DNA of 64,000 nucleotides from Streptomyces pyxinicus (GTDB lineage: Bacteria > Actinomycetota > Actinomycetes > Streptomycetales > Streptomycetaceae): assembly GCF_024753135.1 (NCBI RefSeq), contig NZ_JANUGP010000016.1:62001-126000 (forward strand), written 5' to 3'. How positions within the stretch are numbered: the stretch's first letter is position 1; each line of letters opens with the position of its first letter. The notes under the pieces are model-generated. The model did not search any database. It was not told where the DNA came from and worked only from the letters and a program-made list of their open reading frames with translations. Shown here piece after piece: positions 16,856-25,264 of the stretch. A program made the position numbers and the translations under genes.

Positions 16856-17676
16856 CGTGGGACCTCCGTACCGTCGGCCCCGGCAGCCGCCGGGGGTTCG
16901 GGGGCTCGCGCGGTGAGCCGTCCGGTGGCCAGCAGCAGCGCCTGGAGCAGCGAGAACGGGCTGGGCGGTGAGCCCGGCACCCAGATGTCCACGTCGAGAA
17001 GACCGCCGATGCCCGCGTGCGTCGCGTAGGTGTCGGCCCACATGCCGCCGCCGCACGCGTCGGTGCCGGCGGCGATGACGACGACGGGGCGCGCGGTCGC
17101 CTCGTAGGTGCGGCGCAGGGGTGCGGCCATGCCGCGTGCGCCGGCTCCGGTCACGATCAGCACGTCGGCGTGGCGGGGGCTGGCCGTCATGAACAGGCCC
17201 AGACGATGGATGTCGTACACCGGATTGGTCAGCGCGTTGATCTCCCATTCCTCGCTGCCGTCGGATCCGGCGTCCACGTGCCGGATGTGCAGGGAGCGGC
17301 GGAAGCGGGCGGTGCGGGCGGCCAGTTGGGCGCGGACCTCGTCGAGGGGCGGCTCGTCCTGCGGTGCCCGCGGGACCACGAGCGCGCCGCGGGTGACGGC
17401 GGCCGTCTCGGTGCCGGACGCCTCGGCGAACACGTCGGGGCGGGCGCGGGTGCAGCGCCGGCACAGGATGCAGCGCCCGCGGTCGAGGCGGGCCGTGCCG
17501 TCGGCGGCGGTGAGGGCGCCGGTGGGGCACAGCGCGGTGACCTCGTCGGGGGTGACGCGGGGTGCGGTGGGGCGTACCGTCACGGCGGCCGGGAAGTCCC
17601 GGGCGTACGGGTCGGGCTTGTCGGGGTAGCGGGTGGTGAGGATTCCTTCGCGCAGGCCGCGGGTGAACCAGGGCAT
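16852..17676 (-). CDS. NuoB/HycG-like subunit with N-terminal ferredoxin segment, N2-cluster ligands lost
   Basis: 274-aa fusion. Residues ~45-85 give one [4Fe-4S] site (Cys50 in CPTGAL plus Cys69, Cys72, Cys75 in CILCRRC). Residues ~130-250 match HyfI/HycG/NuoB (EINALTNPVYDIHRLGLF, SPRHADVLIVTG, VPGSPPSP, LLQALL), but the four cluster cysteines are gone: the SCNGC site reads Ser-Asp139-Gly-Ser-Glu142, the PGC site reads Pro-Gly-Ser236, and the third site reads GTDACGGG. The terminal N2-type cluster therefore probably does not form. ATG 17676 overlaps the upstream TGA; GTG 17679 is also possible. Confidence 0.82.
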   Translation of the reverse strand: MPWFTRGLREGILTTRYPDKPDPYARDFPAAVTVRPTAPRVTPDEVTALCPTGALTAADGTARLDRGRCILCRRCTRARPDVFAEASGTETAAVTRGALVVPRAPQDEPPLDEVRAQLAARTARFRRSLHIRHVDAGSDGSEEWEINALTNPVYDIHRLGLFMTASPRHADVLIVTGAGARGMAAPLRRTYEATARPVVVIAAGTDACGGGMWADTYATHAGIGGLLDVDIWVPGSPPSPFSLLQALLLATGRLTARAPEPPAAAGADGTEVPR

Positions 17677-19202
17677 CACAGGGACACCCCCGCGATCGAC
17701 AGTCCGAAGCTCGCCTCGATGAAGGGGAAGTCGGTGAGGATGTCACCGGCGAACACCTCGTGGAACAGCACGAGGTTGTGGAAGGAGGCGGAGCGCGGCA
17801 CACACCGGGCGACCCGCCCCCGCTCCATCCGCAGCAGGTACAGGGTCTCGCCCTGCGGCGCCTCGGCGCTGCCCACCCCGTGGCCGGTGAGGTCGTCCGG
17901 CACCGGTGTGCGCAGGGGCGCGTCGCCGTCCAGGGCCCGGAGTTCCGCGACGGTCTGGCGCAACAGGTGGAAGGACTGGGTGACTTCGCCCTCGCGTACC
18001 AGGGTGCGGGCCATCACGTCGCCTTCGGCCTCTTCGGGCGGCGCGCCGAGACCCAGCGACGGGTAGGCGTCGTAGGGGCGTTCGTAGCGGACGTCGGCGC
18101 CGGCGCCGGAGGCCCTGCCGAGGGGGCCGAGGGCGCCGTGCGCCCGGGCGATGCCGGGGGCGAGCGGACCGGTGCCGCGCAGCCGGTCGAGGAACGAGGG
18201 GCTGTTCATGGCGGCGCGCCAGTCGGAGGCGATCGCGGTACGCAGGGCGGCGAGTTCGCCGTCCAGCGCGGCCGGTGCGAGACGTGGCAGGCCCCGCACC
18301 CCGCCGGGGACCACGACGCCGCGGCCGTAGCGGCTGCCGCACAGCCGTCCGGTCAGTCTCAGCAGGCGTTCCTTGTGCAGGGCGAAGCGGGCGGTGGCCA
18401 CGGCGAGCCCGGCGGCGTCGGTGAGCTTGACCATGACGTCGAGGTGGTTGGCGACGCGTTCCAGTTCGGCGTACAGGACCCGGACCAGACCCGCCGCCCA
18501 CGGGACGGCCAGCTCCGCGCACTGCTCGACGGCGTGGCCGAAGGCGAGGGCGTGCGCGACGGAGGCGATGCCCTCGACCCGTTCGGCGGCCAGGACGCCG
18601 TCCTCGGGTGTGAGGTGCTCGAACCGCTTGGAGACGCCGCGGTGTTTGTGGAAGACGCGGATCTGGACGCGGGGGATGTCCTCGCCCGCGGTCTCCACCA
18701 GGTATTCGACGGACTCCACGACACCGGAGCGGACCGGGCCGTGCGGGATGGTGAACACGCCGGGCCCGGTGACCGCGCGCGGGATGGCGGCCTCGTCCGG
18801 CACGAGCGGCTCGGGCCGGCGGGCGGTGCCGGGCAGCGGGATCCGGCCGGGGTCCTGAAGGGGCAGCATCAGCGGGTCGAGCCGGGGATGGCCTTCGGGG
18901 ACGACACCGAACAGGTCGTGCAGCACCCGTTCGTACCAGAACGCGGCCGGCAGCTCCGGGCTCAGCGACGGGTACGACAGCCCGTCCTGGGGCAGGGCGG
19001 TCTCCAGGACGAGGGGATCGTGGCCGTCCGGGCGGAAGAGGACGGCGAGCAGACGCACCTCTCCCCCACGTCCCCCGGTGCCGAACAGGCCCGCGAACCT
19101 GGCCTGGTGGGGCTCGTCGCCGGACGTGTGCCGGCGCAGGGCGCGCCGCCAGGCGGTGGGGCTCAGGAGGCGGGGTGCCGTGGCCGGCTGGGCCGCTGTC
19201 AT
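17676..19202 (-). CDS. Fused NuoC/NuoD (HycE-like) large subunit without NiFe ligands
   Basis: 508-aa fusion of a 30-kDa (NuoC) domain, residues ~20-130 (AAFWYERVLHDLFGVVPEGHP), and a 49-kDa/hydrogenase-large-subunit domain. Hydrogenases carry RVCGIC here; this protein has RVEGIA (Glu210, Ala213), and the C-terminal DPCxxC motif is replaced by a segment ending FIEASFGLSIAG. It therefore cannot hold a NiFe centre and belongs with complex-I-like or energy-converting-hydrogenase-related (Ehr) subunits. ATG 19202 overlaps the upstream stop by ATGA. Member of the six-gene membrane complex operon. Confidence 0.87.
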   Translation of the reverse strand: MTAAQPATAPRLLSPTAWRRALRRHTSGDEPHQARFAGLFGTGGRGGEVRLLAVLFRPDGHDPLVLETALPQDGLSYPSLSPELPAAFWYERVLHDLFGVVPEGHPRLDPLMLPLQDPGRIPLPGTARRPEPLVPDEAAIPRAVTGPGVFTIPHGPVRSGVVESVEYLVETAGEDIPRVQIRVFHKHRGVSKRFEHLTPEDGVLAAERVEGIASVAHALAFGHAVEQCAELAVPWAAGLVRVLYAELERVANHLDVMVKLTDAAGLAVATARFALHKERLLRLTGRLCGSRYGRGVVVPGGVRGLPRLAPAALDGELAALRTAIASDWRAAMNSPSFLDRLRGTGPLAPGIARAHGALGPLGRASGAGADVRYERPYDAYPSLGLGAPPEEAEGDVMARTLVREGEVTQSFHLLRQTVAELRALDGDAPLRTPVPDDLTGHGVGSAEAPQGETLYLLRMERGRVARCVPRSASFHNLVLFHEVFAGDILTDFPFIEASFGLSIAGVSL

Positions 19203-20668
19203 GACCGGTCTCCGAGTTCGGTGGCCCCTCGCATGAGCAGGTGGGCCAGGTCGGTGGGCGGATGGAGTCCGAGGACGAGCAGGGCGAGCAGGCCCGCGAC
19301 CACCGGCACCACCATCCACACGCTGGGTTCGCCCGGCTCGCGCAGTCCCGCCCCGCTCGCGGGCGCCGGGGTGAGGACGACGCGGGTGGCCGCGAGCGCG
19401 AGCCCGAGGAAGGCCAGGGTCACCAGGACGACGAGGACGGCGGCCGGGCCGTACTGTCCCGAGTCCAGTCCCCCGGCGACGATCTGGAACTCGCTGCGGA
19501 AGATCCCGAACGGCGGCAGCGCGGACAGGGCGAGGATCGCGGCCAGGAACATCGGACCCGACCAGGGCAGCACCTGCGCGGCGCCGCGCAGCCGGTGGAT
19601 CTCCTTGGTGCGGTAGGCCCGCACCAGCGCGCCCGCGCCCATGAAGGCGTTGCCCTTGGCGGCGGCGTGCGCGAGGACGTGCAGCAGGACTCCGGCGAGC
19701 GCGATCGGCGCGCCGAAGCCGACGCCGATCGCGAGGATGCCCATGTGCTCGACGCTGGAGTAGGCGAGCAGCCGTTTGATGTCGTGCTGGTCGAGCAGGT
19801 ACAGGGCGGCCAGCAGCAGGGAGGCGATGCCGAACACCAGCAGCACGGTGCGCGGGAACGTCGGGCCGAGCGTGGTGGCGGCGATCTGGTAGTAGCGCAG
19901 GACGGCGTAGAAGCTGACGGCGAGCAGGGAACCGGACAGCATGGCGGAGACGGGGGTGGGGGCCTCCGCGTGGGCGTCGGGCAGCCAGGTGTGCACCGGG
20001 ACCAGGCCGGCCTTGGTGCCGAAGCCGAGCACGGCCAGCACGAAGGACAGCCGTACCGCCGTGGGCGGCAGGTGCGCCGCCGCCTTCATCAGCGGGTCGA
20101 AGGCCAGGTCGTAGGTCTGGCCGAGGGCCTGCGAGCCGGCGTAGTACATGAAGATGGTGGCCAGCAGGGCCACGCCCAGGCCGGCGGAGGCCAGCAGGAC
20201 GTACTTCCAGGCCGCCTCGGTGGCGCCCTCGGTGTTGTCCACGGCGACGAGCAGGGCGGAGACGACGGTGGTGACCTCCACCGCGACCCACAGCAGGGCC
20301 AGGCCGTCCACGAGCGGCGCGCACAGCATGGACCAGGCGAACAGGTTGAAGCCGAGGTAGAAGCGGCGCGCGTAGCGGGGGAAGTCGCGGGCCCGCTCGT
20401 CGTGGCGGAGGTAGCCGATGCTGTGGGCGGCGCAGGCGGCGTAGACGAACGCGGTCGCCAGGACGAACACCGCGGACAGCGCGTCGGCCCGCAGGATGCC
20501 GGTGTGCAGGTCGCGGCGGCCGGCATGCGGTACGAGGGCGCAGGCGAGGGTGAAGGCGGCCAGGCCCGAGCCGACGGTCAGGTACTGCGTGACACGCACC
20601 GGGGCGGCCAGGGCGGCCGCCGCGGGGAGCAGCGGCAGCAGGGCCGGCAGGATCAGGACGACGGTCAT
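19199..20668 (-). CDS. HyfF-like proton-translocating membrane subunit
   Basis: 489-aa member of the NuoL/M/N antiporter superfamily, resembling HyfF/HyfD: about 14 helices, WVAVEVTTVVSALLVA (TM5 Glu), GTKAGLVPVHTWLPDAHAEA (TM7 Lys), LLAYSSVEHMGILAIG, HAAAKGNAFMGAG and ALPPFGIFRSEF. ATG 20668 follows AGAGGTG. It is the second antiporter-like subunit of the complex, which implies two putative ion channels. 20 bp separate it from the HyfE-like gene; its stop overlaps the NuoCD-like start. Confidence 0.9.
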   Translation of the reverse strand: MTVVLILPALLPLLPAAAALAAPVRVTQYLTVGSGLAAFTLACALVPHAGRRDLHTGILRADALSAVFVLATAFVYAACAAHSIGYLRHDERARDFPRYARRFYLGFNLFAWSMLCAPLVDGLALLWVAVEVTTVVSALLVAVDNTEGATEAAWKYVLLASAGLGVALLATIFMYYAGSQALGQTYDLAFDPLMKAAAHLPPTAVRLSFVLAVLGFGTKAGLVPVHTWLPDAHAEAPTPVSAMLSGSLLAVSFYAVLRYYQIAATTLGPTFPRTVLLVFGIASLLLAALYLLDQHDIKRLLAYSSVEHMGILAIGVGFGAPIALAGVLLHVLAHAAAKGNAFMGAGALVRAYRTKEIHRLRGAAQVLPWSGPMFLAAILALSALPPFGIFRSEFQIVAGGLDSGQYGPAAVLVVLVTLAFLGLALAATRVVLTPAPASGAGLREPGEPSVWMVVPVVAGLLALLVLGLHPPTDLAHLLMRGATELGDRS

Positions 20669-20688
20669 GGCACCTCTCTCGCTCCCGC

Positions 20689-21372
20689 TCAGCCCTGGAG
20701 CGACGTCAGGGACTCGGTGGACAGGGACGCGGTGCGGTGGTGGTGGACGCGCATCAGTACGCCGAACACCACGACGGCCACGAGGAGGTCGAACAGGAAC
20801 GCCACCTCGATGATGAGCGGCATGCCGGCGGCGACCACCAGCGAGGCGAGGGAGACGCCGTTCTCCAGGGAGAAGAAGCCGACCGCCTGCGAGACGACGT
20901 CCCGCCGCACGATCATCAGGACGAACGCCACCAGCACGATCGACACCGACAGGCCGAGCGCGGCGTGCGGCAGGAACCGGCTGCGGATGTCGAGCGAGCC
21001 GACGGCGAAGAAGCCGAACCCGGCCAGCGCCAGGGACAGCAGGGTGGCACTGGCCACGCCGATCGCGCCGGACCCGGCGATCTCCACCCGGGCGTCCCGC
21101 AGCAGCCGGTTGATCAGCCACGGTACGGCGCCGGCCTTGAGCAGCAGCGACACCACGGCCAGCGCGTACAGCTCGGGCAGGTCACGGGCGGCGGCCACGA
21201 TCACGGCCAGCACCGAGACCAGGAAGGACTGCACGGCGTACAGGTGCACCTGGGAGCGGGACAGGGAGGCGCGGAGCATCGCGAACTCGGTGAGCAGCAG
21301 CAGGACGGCGACCGTGTTGGTGGCGCCCTCGAAGGTGGTGGGCGCGTTGCCTGCGGCGAGGAGCGCGTTCAT
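20689..21372 (-). CDS. HyfE-like membrane subunit
   Basis: 227-aa hydrophobic protein with about seven helices; the stretches LPELYALAVVSLLLKAGAVP, FFSLENGVSLASLV and MPLIIEVAFLFDLLVAVVVF are characteristic of HyfE (a NuoK-like subunit with extra helices). ATG overlaps the stop of the NuoH-like gene (TGATG), consistent with stoichiometric co-translation. Function: part of the membrane arm of the Ehr/formate-hydrogenlyase-like complex. Confidence 0.88.
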   Translation of the reverse strand: MNALLAAGNAPTTFEGATNTVAVLLLLTEFAMLRASLSRSQVHLYAVQSFLVSVLAVIVAAARDLPELYALAVVSLLLKAGAVPWLINRLLRDARVEIAGSGAIGVASATLLSLALAGFGFFAVGSLDIRSRFLPHAALGLSVSIVLVAFVLMIVRRDVVSQAVGFFSLENGVSLASLVVAAGMPLIIEVAFLFDLLVAVVVFGVLMRVHHHRTASLSTESLTSLQG

Positions 21373-22328
21373 CAGCCGCCTCCCAGGTAGAGGGTGAACA
21401 CCGCGAGGACGGCGAGCAGGAACGCGGCCGCCACGAACTCGCTGATCTTGAACAGCCGCAGTTTGGCGAAGCTGTTGTCGATGACGGCCACCACGCAGCC
21501 GAGCAGGGCCGCCTTGCCGAGCAGGGCGCCGACGGCCAGGGCCACGGAGAGCGCGCCGGTGGTGGAGGCCAGGCCCCAGGGTGCGAGGAAGACGTCGATG
21601 AGGATGGTGTAGAGGATCAGCTGTTTCATCGCCGACCCCCATTTCAGCAGGGCCAGTTGCGGGCCGGAGTGTTCGAAGACGCGCGCTTCCTCGATCATGC
21701 CGAACTCGTTGGTGCCGGTGTGGGTCTCGACGGGGATGCGGGCCGTTTCGTAGAGGATCACCAGGAACAGGGCCGCCGACGCGAGCAGGTGGGCCGGGCG
21801 GATCACCTGGGCTCCCGAGGAGCGCACGGCGGCGGCCTGGGCGTACGGCAGGTCGGTCGCGGTGATCAGGGCGACGCTGAACACCACGAACAGCATCACC
21901 GGTTCGGTGATGGCCCCGAACGTCTTGGAGCGGCTGGCCCCCAGTTGGGCGTACGGGGCGCCGCTCTCGGCCGCCGCGACGGCGACGGAGAAACTGGCGA
22001 GGGCGAGCAGGAAGCTGCCGCCGATGATGTCGCCCGTGTAGCCCAGCGGCAGGCCGAACGTGGTCAGCACCGGGATCAGCAGCGGCACCGTCAGATAGCA
22101 GCACATCGCGACGACGGGGGCCGCGAGGAAGAACCAGCTCGTGCCCTCGGGCGCCAGCGACTCCTTGCCGAACAGCTTCACCAGGTCGTAGTACGGCTGG
22201 AGGACGCGCGGCCCGCGCCGCCCCTGCAGCCGCGCCTCGACCTTGGCGATCCACCCCGACAGGCCGGGGGCGGCCACCAGCACCGTGAGCGGTTGCAGCG
22301 CCTGCACCGCGTACGTGGACAGGCTCAC
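21372..22328 (-). CDS. HyfC/NuoH-like membrane subunit
   Basis: 318-aa membrane protein of the NuoH/HyfC/HycD family, linking membrane and peripheral arms: GWIAKVEARLQGRRGPRVLQ near the N-terminus, PYYDLVKLFGKE, SFSVAVAAAESGAPYAQLGA, and ARIPVETHTGTNEFGMIEEA (the conserved acidic loop). First structural gene of the operon. I choose GTG 22328 because the stop of a 26-codon upstream ORF overlaps it (GTGA) and no ribosome binding site is visible, pointing to translational coupling; GTG 22337 is an alternative start. Confidence 0.86.
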   Translation of the reverse strand: MSLSTYAVQALQPLTVLVAAPGLSGWIAKVEARLQGRRGPRVLQPYYDLVKLFGKESLAPEGTSWFFLAAPVVAMCCYLTVPLLIPVLTTFGLPLGYTGDIIGGSFLLALASFSVAVAAAESGAPYAQLGASRSKTFGAITEPVMLFVVFSVALITATDLPYAQAAAVRSSGAQVIRPAHLLASAALFLVILYETARIPVETHTGTNEFGMIEEARVFEHSGPQLALLKWGSAMKQLILYTILIDVFLAPWGLASTTGALSVALAVGALLGKAALLGCVVAVIDNSFAKLRLFKISEFVAAAFLLAVLAVFTLYLGGG

Positions 22329-22405
22329 CGCCGCCACCGCCCCGGAGGCGGCACCCGGCGCGGGCGTGCCGAGGCGCTGAGCGTCGTGAACCGGCCGCCG
22401 GCCAT
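22325..22405 (-). CDS. 26-codon leader ORF upstream of the membrane-complex operon
   Basis: Short ORF with an excellent GGGAGG 5 nt before its ATG, lying between the fluoride riboswitch aptamer and the NuoH-like gene. Sequence starts MAGGRFTTLSASARPRR and ends in Arg; the TGA overlaps the NuoH-like GTG. The aptamer's downstream region contains CCCTC and CTCC segments able to mask GGGAGG, so the switch would act on this leader and transmit control to the operon by coupling. The peptide itself has no recognisable function. Confidence 0.55.
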   Translation of the reverse strand: MAGGRFTTLSASARPRRVPPPGRWRR

Positions 22406-22452
22406 CCGAGCCTCCCGTGCAGAGGGCGTCCCAGCAGGGTGCGCTTCGTCCG

Positions 22453-22502
22453 TGGAGCCCGTCAGCGGCGCGCGTCCGCGGTCGACGGCGAGGCTCGTCG
22501 CC
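22453..22502 (-). promoter_or_regulatory. Fluoride riboswitch (crcB motif) of the hydrogenase-like operon
   Basis: Minus strand reads GGCG-ACGAGCCT-CGCC (P1 hairpin), a short linker, GACCGCGG, a loop, CCGCTGACGG and GCTCC. P2 pairs CCGCGG with CCGCT... side, and the P1 loop GAGCC can pair with the 3' GGCTC, the pseudoknot of the fluoride aptamer. Same architecture as the clearest copies at 27555, 32237 and 32401. It lies about 50 nt before the leader ORF ribosome binding site. Confidence 0.75.
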
Positions 22503-22535
22503 GGGACTCCAGCGTGATCGTGACGCGACGGGGCG

Positions 22536-23795
22536 TCAAACGGTGGGCGCCGCACGGAAGCGGGCACGGTTCACCCCCCACATGACGGTGGCGGACGCAC
22601 CGGTGAGCAGCGCCGCGTACCCGAATCCGGCTGCCGCCCCCTGCCGGCTCCACAGCAGACCGACGGCGGCCGAGGAGGCGAGAGCGCCCAGCGACTGGAC
22701 GAGGCCCAGCAGCCCGAAACCGCTGCCGCGCGACTCGTCGCCGACCGTCCGCGCCACGATGGTCGACTCCGCGGTCTCGATCAGGCCGATCCCGGTGCCC
22801 GCCAGGACGAAGGCCAGCAGCAGGGGCGGCCAGCCGTGCCAGGGGACGGCGAAGAGGGCGTAGGCCGCCGTGTACGCCAGTGCGCCGACGACGAACGCGC
22901 TCCGGGGGCCGCCGCGGTCGATCCAGCGTCCGCCGGCCAGGGAGACGAGGGCCGCGAACGCGTTGTGGGCCGCGTAGACGAGGACGGCCAGGCTGGTCGC
23001 CGCCGCCAGGCTCCGGCCCGGCTGGTGCAGAAGTTGCGTGGCCCGCAGGATCAGCAGGGTCACGGCGACATTGCCCAGTTCGAACAGCGCGACCGGCACC
23101 AGCACCCGGAACAGGCCGGTGCGCCGCAGCCGGCGCAGGTCGACACGAGTGCGCGCCCCGGCCCGTGGCGCGCTCAGCGCCCGGTGGGCCTCGCGGCCGG
23201 CCACGGTGATGGCGACGGCCGCGAGCAGCCCGGGCAGGGCCGCGCAGTACAGGGCGCCGCGCACCCCGAGGAGCGAGACGAGGAGCGCCGCGAGCAGCGG
23301 CCCGGCCACGGCGCCGAGGTTGTCCCCGGCGCGTTCGAGGCCGAACGCGCGCCCGTAGGCCCGCGGCGGGGCGAGCGAGGCGAGCAGCGCGTCGCGGGCC
23401 GGGGAACGCAGGCCGCGCGAGGCCCAGGCGAGGGCGCGCAGGACGCCGACCTGCCAGACGGTCGCGGCGAGCCCGATCGCGCCGGTGGCCAGCGCGGTGC
23501 CCAGGTAGCCACCGGTGGCGAGACGGGCACGGCGTTCGGGCACGTCGGCGAGCGGGCCGCCGGCCAGCTTGGCGAGACCGGTCAGGGCGTCGCTCACGCC
23601 CTCGACGACGCCGAGCACGCCGGGGGTGGCGTGCAGGGTGGAGGTGAGCAGGGTGGGCAGGATCGCGGTGGTGATCTCGTGCCCGGCGTCGCTGCAGAAG
23701 CTCGCGGCGCCGACGCTGCCGACCCCGGGGCTCAGCCACGTCTCGGCTTCCGGCGGACCGGACCCGGTCGTCGTCCGAACCGGCTCCCGCTTCAC
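22536..23795 (-). CDS. MFS transporter
   Basis: 419-aa major-facilitator protein with about 12 helices. The loop 2-3 region carries GGPLADVPERRARLATGG and the fourth helix region SRGLRSPARDALLASLAP, followed by GRAFGLERAGDNLGAVAGP, a pattern seen in a family of drug/ion exporters; substrate unknown. GTG 23795 overlaps the PAP2 stop (GTGA), so the pair forms an operon behind the riboswitch variant at 24567-24633. An export or detoxification role under fluoride is inference. Confidence 0.87.
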   Translation of the reverse strand: MKREPVRTTTGSGPPEAETWLSPGVGSVGAASFCSDAGHEITTAILPTLLTSTLHATPGVLGVVEGVSDALTGLAKLAGGPLADVPERRARLATGGYLGTALATGAIGLAATVWQVGVLRALAWASRGLRSPARDALLASLAPPRAYGRAFGLERAGDNLGAVAGPLLAALLVSLLGVRGALYCAALPGLLAAVAITVAGREAHRALSAPRAGARTRVDLRRLRRTGLFRVLVPVALFELGNVAVTLLILRATQLLHQPGRSLAAATSLAVLVYAAHNAFAALVSLAGGRWIDRGGPRSAFVVGALAYTAAYALFAVPWHGWPPLLLAFVLAGTGIGLIETAESTIVARTVGDESRGSGFGLLGLVQSLGALASSAAVGLLWSRQGAAAGFGYAALLTGASATVMWGVNRARFRAAPTV

Positions 23796-24523
23796 CGGTT
23801 CGCCTCGCTGTCCCGCGTGCGGAGGCGCCGGTGCCCGCCGCACAGGTCCGCCAGGGCCAGGCCGACGGCGCCGAACAGCCAGCCGCCCAGGACGTCGGTG
23901 GGCCAGTGCGCGCCCAGGGCCAGCCGGCTGGCGCCGACGGCGGCGGTGACCGCGACGGCCGCCGGGCGGCTTCCCGAGGCCAGGTCCCAGGCGATGAGCG
24001 CCGTCATGGTGTGCCGGGAGGGGAAACTCGCCCCGTGGACGGCGGTGCGGCGCCCGGCCCCGGGCGGCCGTGGCCGGTCCACCGCCCGGCACGTCAGCTC
24101 CCGGACGGCGTCCGCGACGGCGAGTACGGCCGGCGGTGCGAGCCGCGCCCCCGCCCCTCGGCCCGGCGGCGCGAGCAGACACCGGCCGGCCACGACGGTG
24201 TAGGCGACGGGCCGGGACCCGAGTGCGGTGACGGCCCGCCAGGCGCGCACCGCGCGTGGGCCGCTCACGGCGGTCGGCGCCCAGCGGATGTCCCCTGGCG
24301 TGACAAGTCCCCGGCGGACGGCGGCCGTCAGGAGAGCCGCAGGCAACGCCAGGCGGGCCGCGGCGCGCAGCGCGTGCCAAGAGGCCGTTTCCGTCGGCGT
24401 GTTCCCGTGGCGGGGCCACGGGTGGGCCCTTTCGCTGGTCGACACGGGGGATCGCGGCCGGGAGTGACCCGCGAGGCGTCCGAGCCGGGCTTGGGCTGTG
24501 GTGGGCTGTGCGGAGCCGGCCAT
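23792..24523 (-). CDS. PAP2-superfamily membrane phosphatase
   Basis: 243-aa protein with the PAP2 acid-phosphatase motifs in degenerate order: RPRPPG (motif 1 fragment), ASFPSRHTMTAL (motif 2, PSRH with catalytic His) and ASRLALGAHWPTDVLGGW (motif 3, His and Asp). Hydrophobic segments flank these, so it is likely membrane-embedded and acts on a lipid phosphate such as undecaprenyl pyrophosphate or phosphatidate. ATG 24523 follows GGAGGAAGG. The ribosome binding site can pair with the TTCCT of the upstream riboswitch-like element. Confidence 0.87.
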   Translation of the reverse strand: MAGSAQPTTAQARLGRLAGHSRPRSPVSTSERAHPWPRHGNTPTETASWHALRAAARLALPAALLTAAVRRGLVTPGDIRWAPTAVSGPRAVRAWRAVTALGSRPVAYTVVAGRCLLAPPGRGAGARLAPPAVLAVADAVRELTCRAVDRPRPPGAGRRTAVHGASFPSRHTMTALIAWDLASGSRPAAVAVTAAVGASRLALGAHWPTDVLGGWLFGAVGLALADLCGGHRRLRTRDSEANR

Positions 24524-24566
24524 GGCGCTGCCTTCCTCCTCCGTGCGCGGGCACGTGGGGCGGGGC

Positions 24567-24633
24567 AGGAACCATTGGCCGGGTCGGCGGTTCGGTCGCC
24601 GGCGGACCGGTGACCACGGCGGGATCCACCGCC
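24567..24633 (-). promoter_or_regulatory. Fluoride-riboswitch-like element with inserted hairpin (MFS/PAP2 operon)
   Basis: Minus strand reads GGCG-GTGGATCC-CGCC, then an insertion of about 25 nt, then GAACCGCC, GACC, GGCCAATGG and TTCCTG. It aligns base for base in its conserved parts with the element at 25081-25138. The P1-loop/3'-tail pseudoknot would be GGATC with GTTCC, with one mismatch. The 307-bp gap between the PAP2 and DUF2180 genes contains nothing else I recognise. Confidence 0.6.
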
Positions 24634-24830
24634 GCTCGGCGCGAGGAACGCGCCTGTACCGTCCCACTTGTATCCGGCATGGGCCGCGGTAAACCCCGAC
24701 GGCCGAGGGTGCGTGCGGTGCGTCGAGGGTGCGCCACCTGTCGGGTGGCGCACCCTCGACCGTGCCCTTCCTCGCGACCGGGGCTCGCGGGTGTACGCCT
24801 CGGTGGGACTCACGCCGGAAGGGAGTTCGG

Positions 24831-25037
24831 TCAGCCGCCGCTCTCGGCAGCCGTACACGTGCCGCACAACAGCCGTCGTGCGGCGCGCGGTTTCGTCGCG
24901 AGACCCGTGCCGGTCAGCTCGTGCAGGACGCGCGGCCTGGTCCGCGCGTGCCGATGGCACACGCCGGCGCCGCAGACACGGCAGATGGCGACGGCTGGTG
25001 TCGCGATGTCCAGGTCCTGGCAGTCGAAGCAGTTCAT
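24831..25037 (-). CDS. DUF2180-type zinc-ribbon protein
   Basis: 68-aa protein with CxxC pairs: CFDC near the N-terminus, CRVCGAGVCHRH, and CGTC near the C-terminus, suggesting one or two structural zinc sites. This matches my recollection of the DUF2180 family (small treble-clef/ribbon proteins of unknown function, common in actinobacteria). GGGAGG lies 11 nt upstream of the ATG. Its leader holds the riboswitch variant at 25081-25138, followed by GTTCCTGAC-CATT-GTCAGGAAC, a perfect 9-bp hairpin mutually exclusive with the aptamer pseudoknot. Confidence 0.82.
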   Translation of the reverse strand: MNCFDCQDLDIATPAVAICRVCGAGVCHRHARTRPRVLHELTGTGLATKPRAARRLLCGTCTAAESGG

Positions 25038-25080
25038 CGCGCCCGGTACCTCCCGAAGGCATGCGTTCCTGACAATGGTC

Positions 25081-25138
25081 AGGAACCATCAGCCCGGGCG
25101 GGGCGGTTCGGACCGAGGTCCAGGCGGGATCCATCGCC
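25081..25138 (-). promoter_or_regulatory. Fluoride riboswitch, hairpin-insert variant (DUF2180 gene)
   Basis: Minus strand: GGCG-ATGGATCC-CGCC, insert TGGACCTCGGTCCG (itself a small GGAC/GTCC hairpin), then AACCGCCC, CGCC, GGGCTGATGG and TTCCTG. The GCTGATGG core is the classic fluoride-aptamer sequence. The tail GTTCC is part of the pseudoknot and also the 5' arm of a following GTTCCTGAC/GTCAGGAAC hairpin, an obvious two-state switch. Confidence 0.75.
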
Positions 25139-25264
25139 GATGTCGAGTGAACAGGCAGCCGGGGCCGTGGTCAAGGCCTCGGTCCGTCCGTCGCCGGACG
25201 ACGCCCGTCCGGCCGCGCCCGGCTTGTCCGGTCCTGCGGATCCCCTAAGGTGAAAGGGCGCTAC

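Noticed and set aside
14774..22328. True NiFe hydrogenase or complete formate hydrogenlyase
   Set aside because: The large subunit lacks RVCGIC and DPCxxC and no formate dehydrogenase, maturation or nickel-insertion genes are present.
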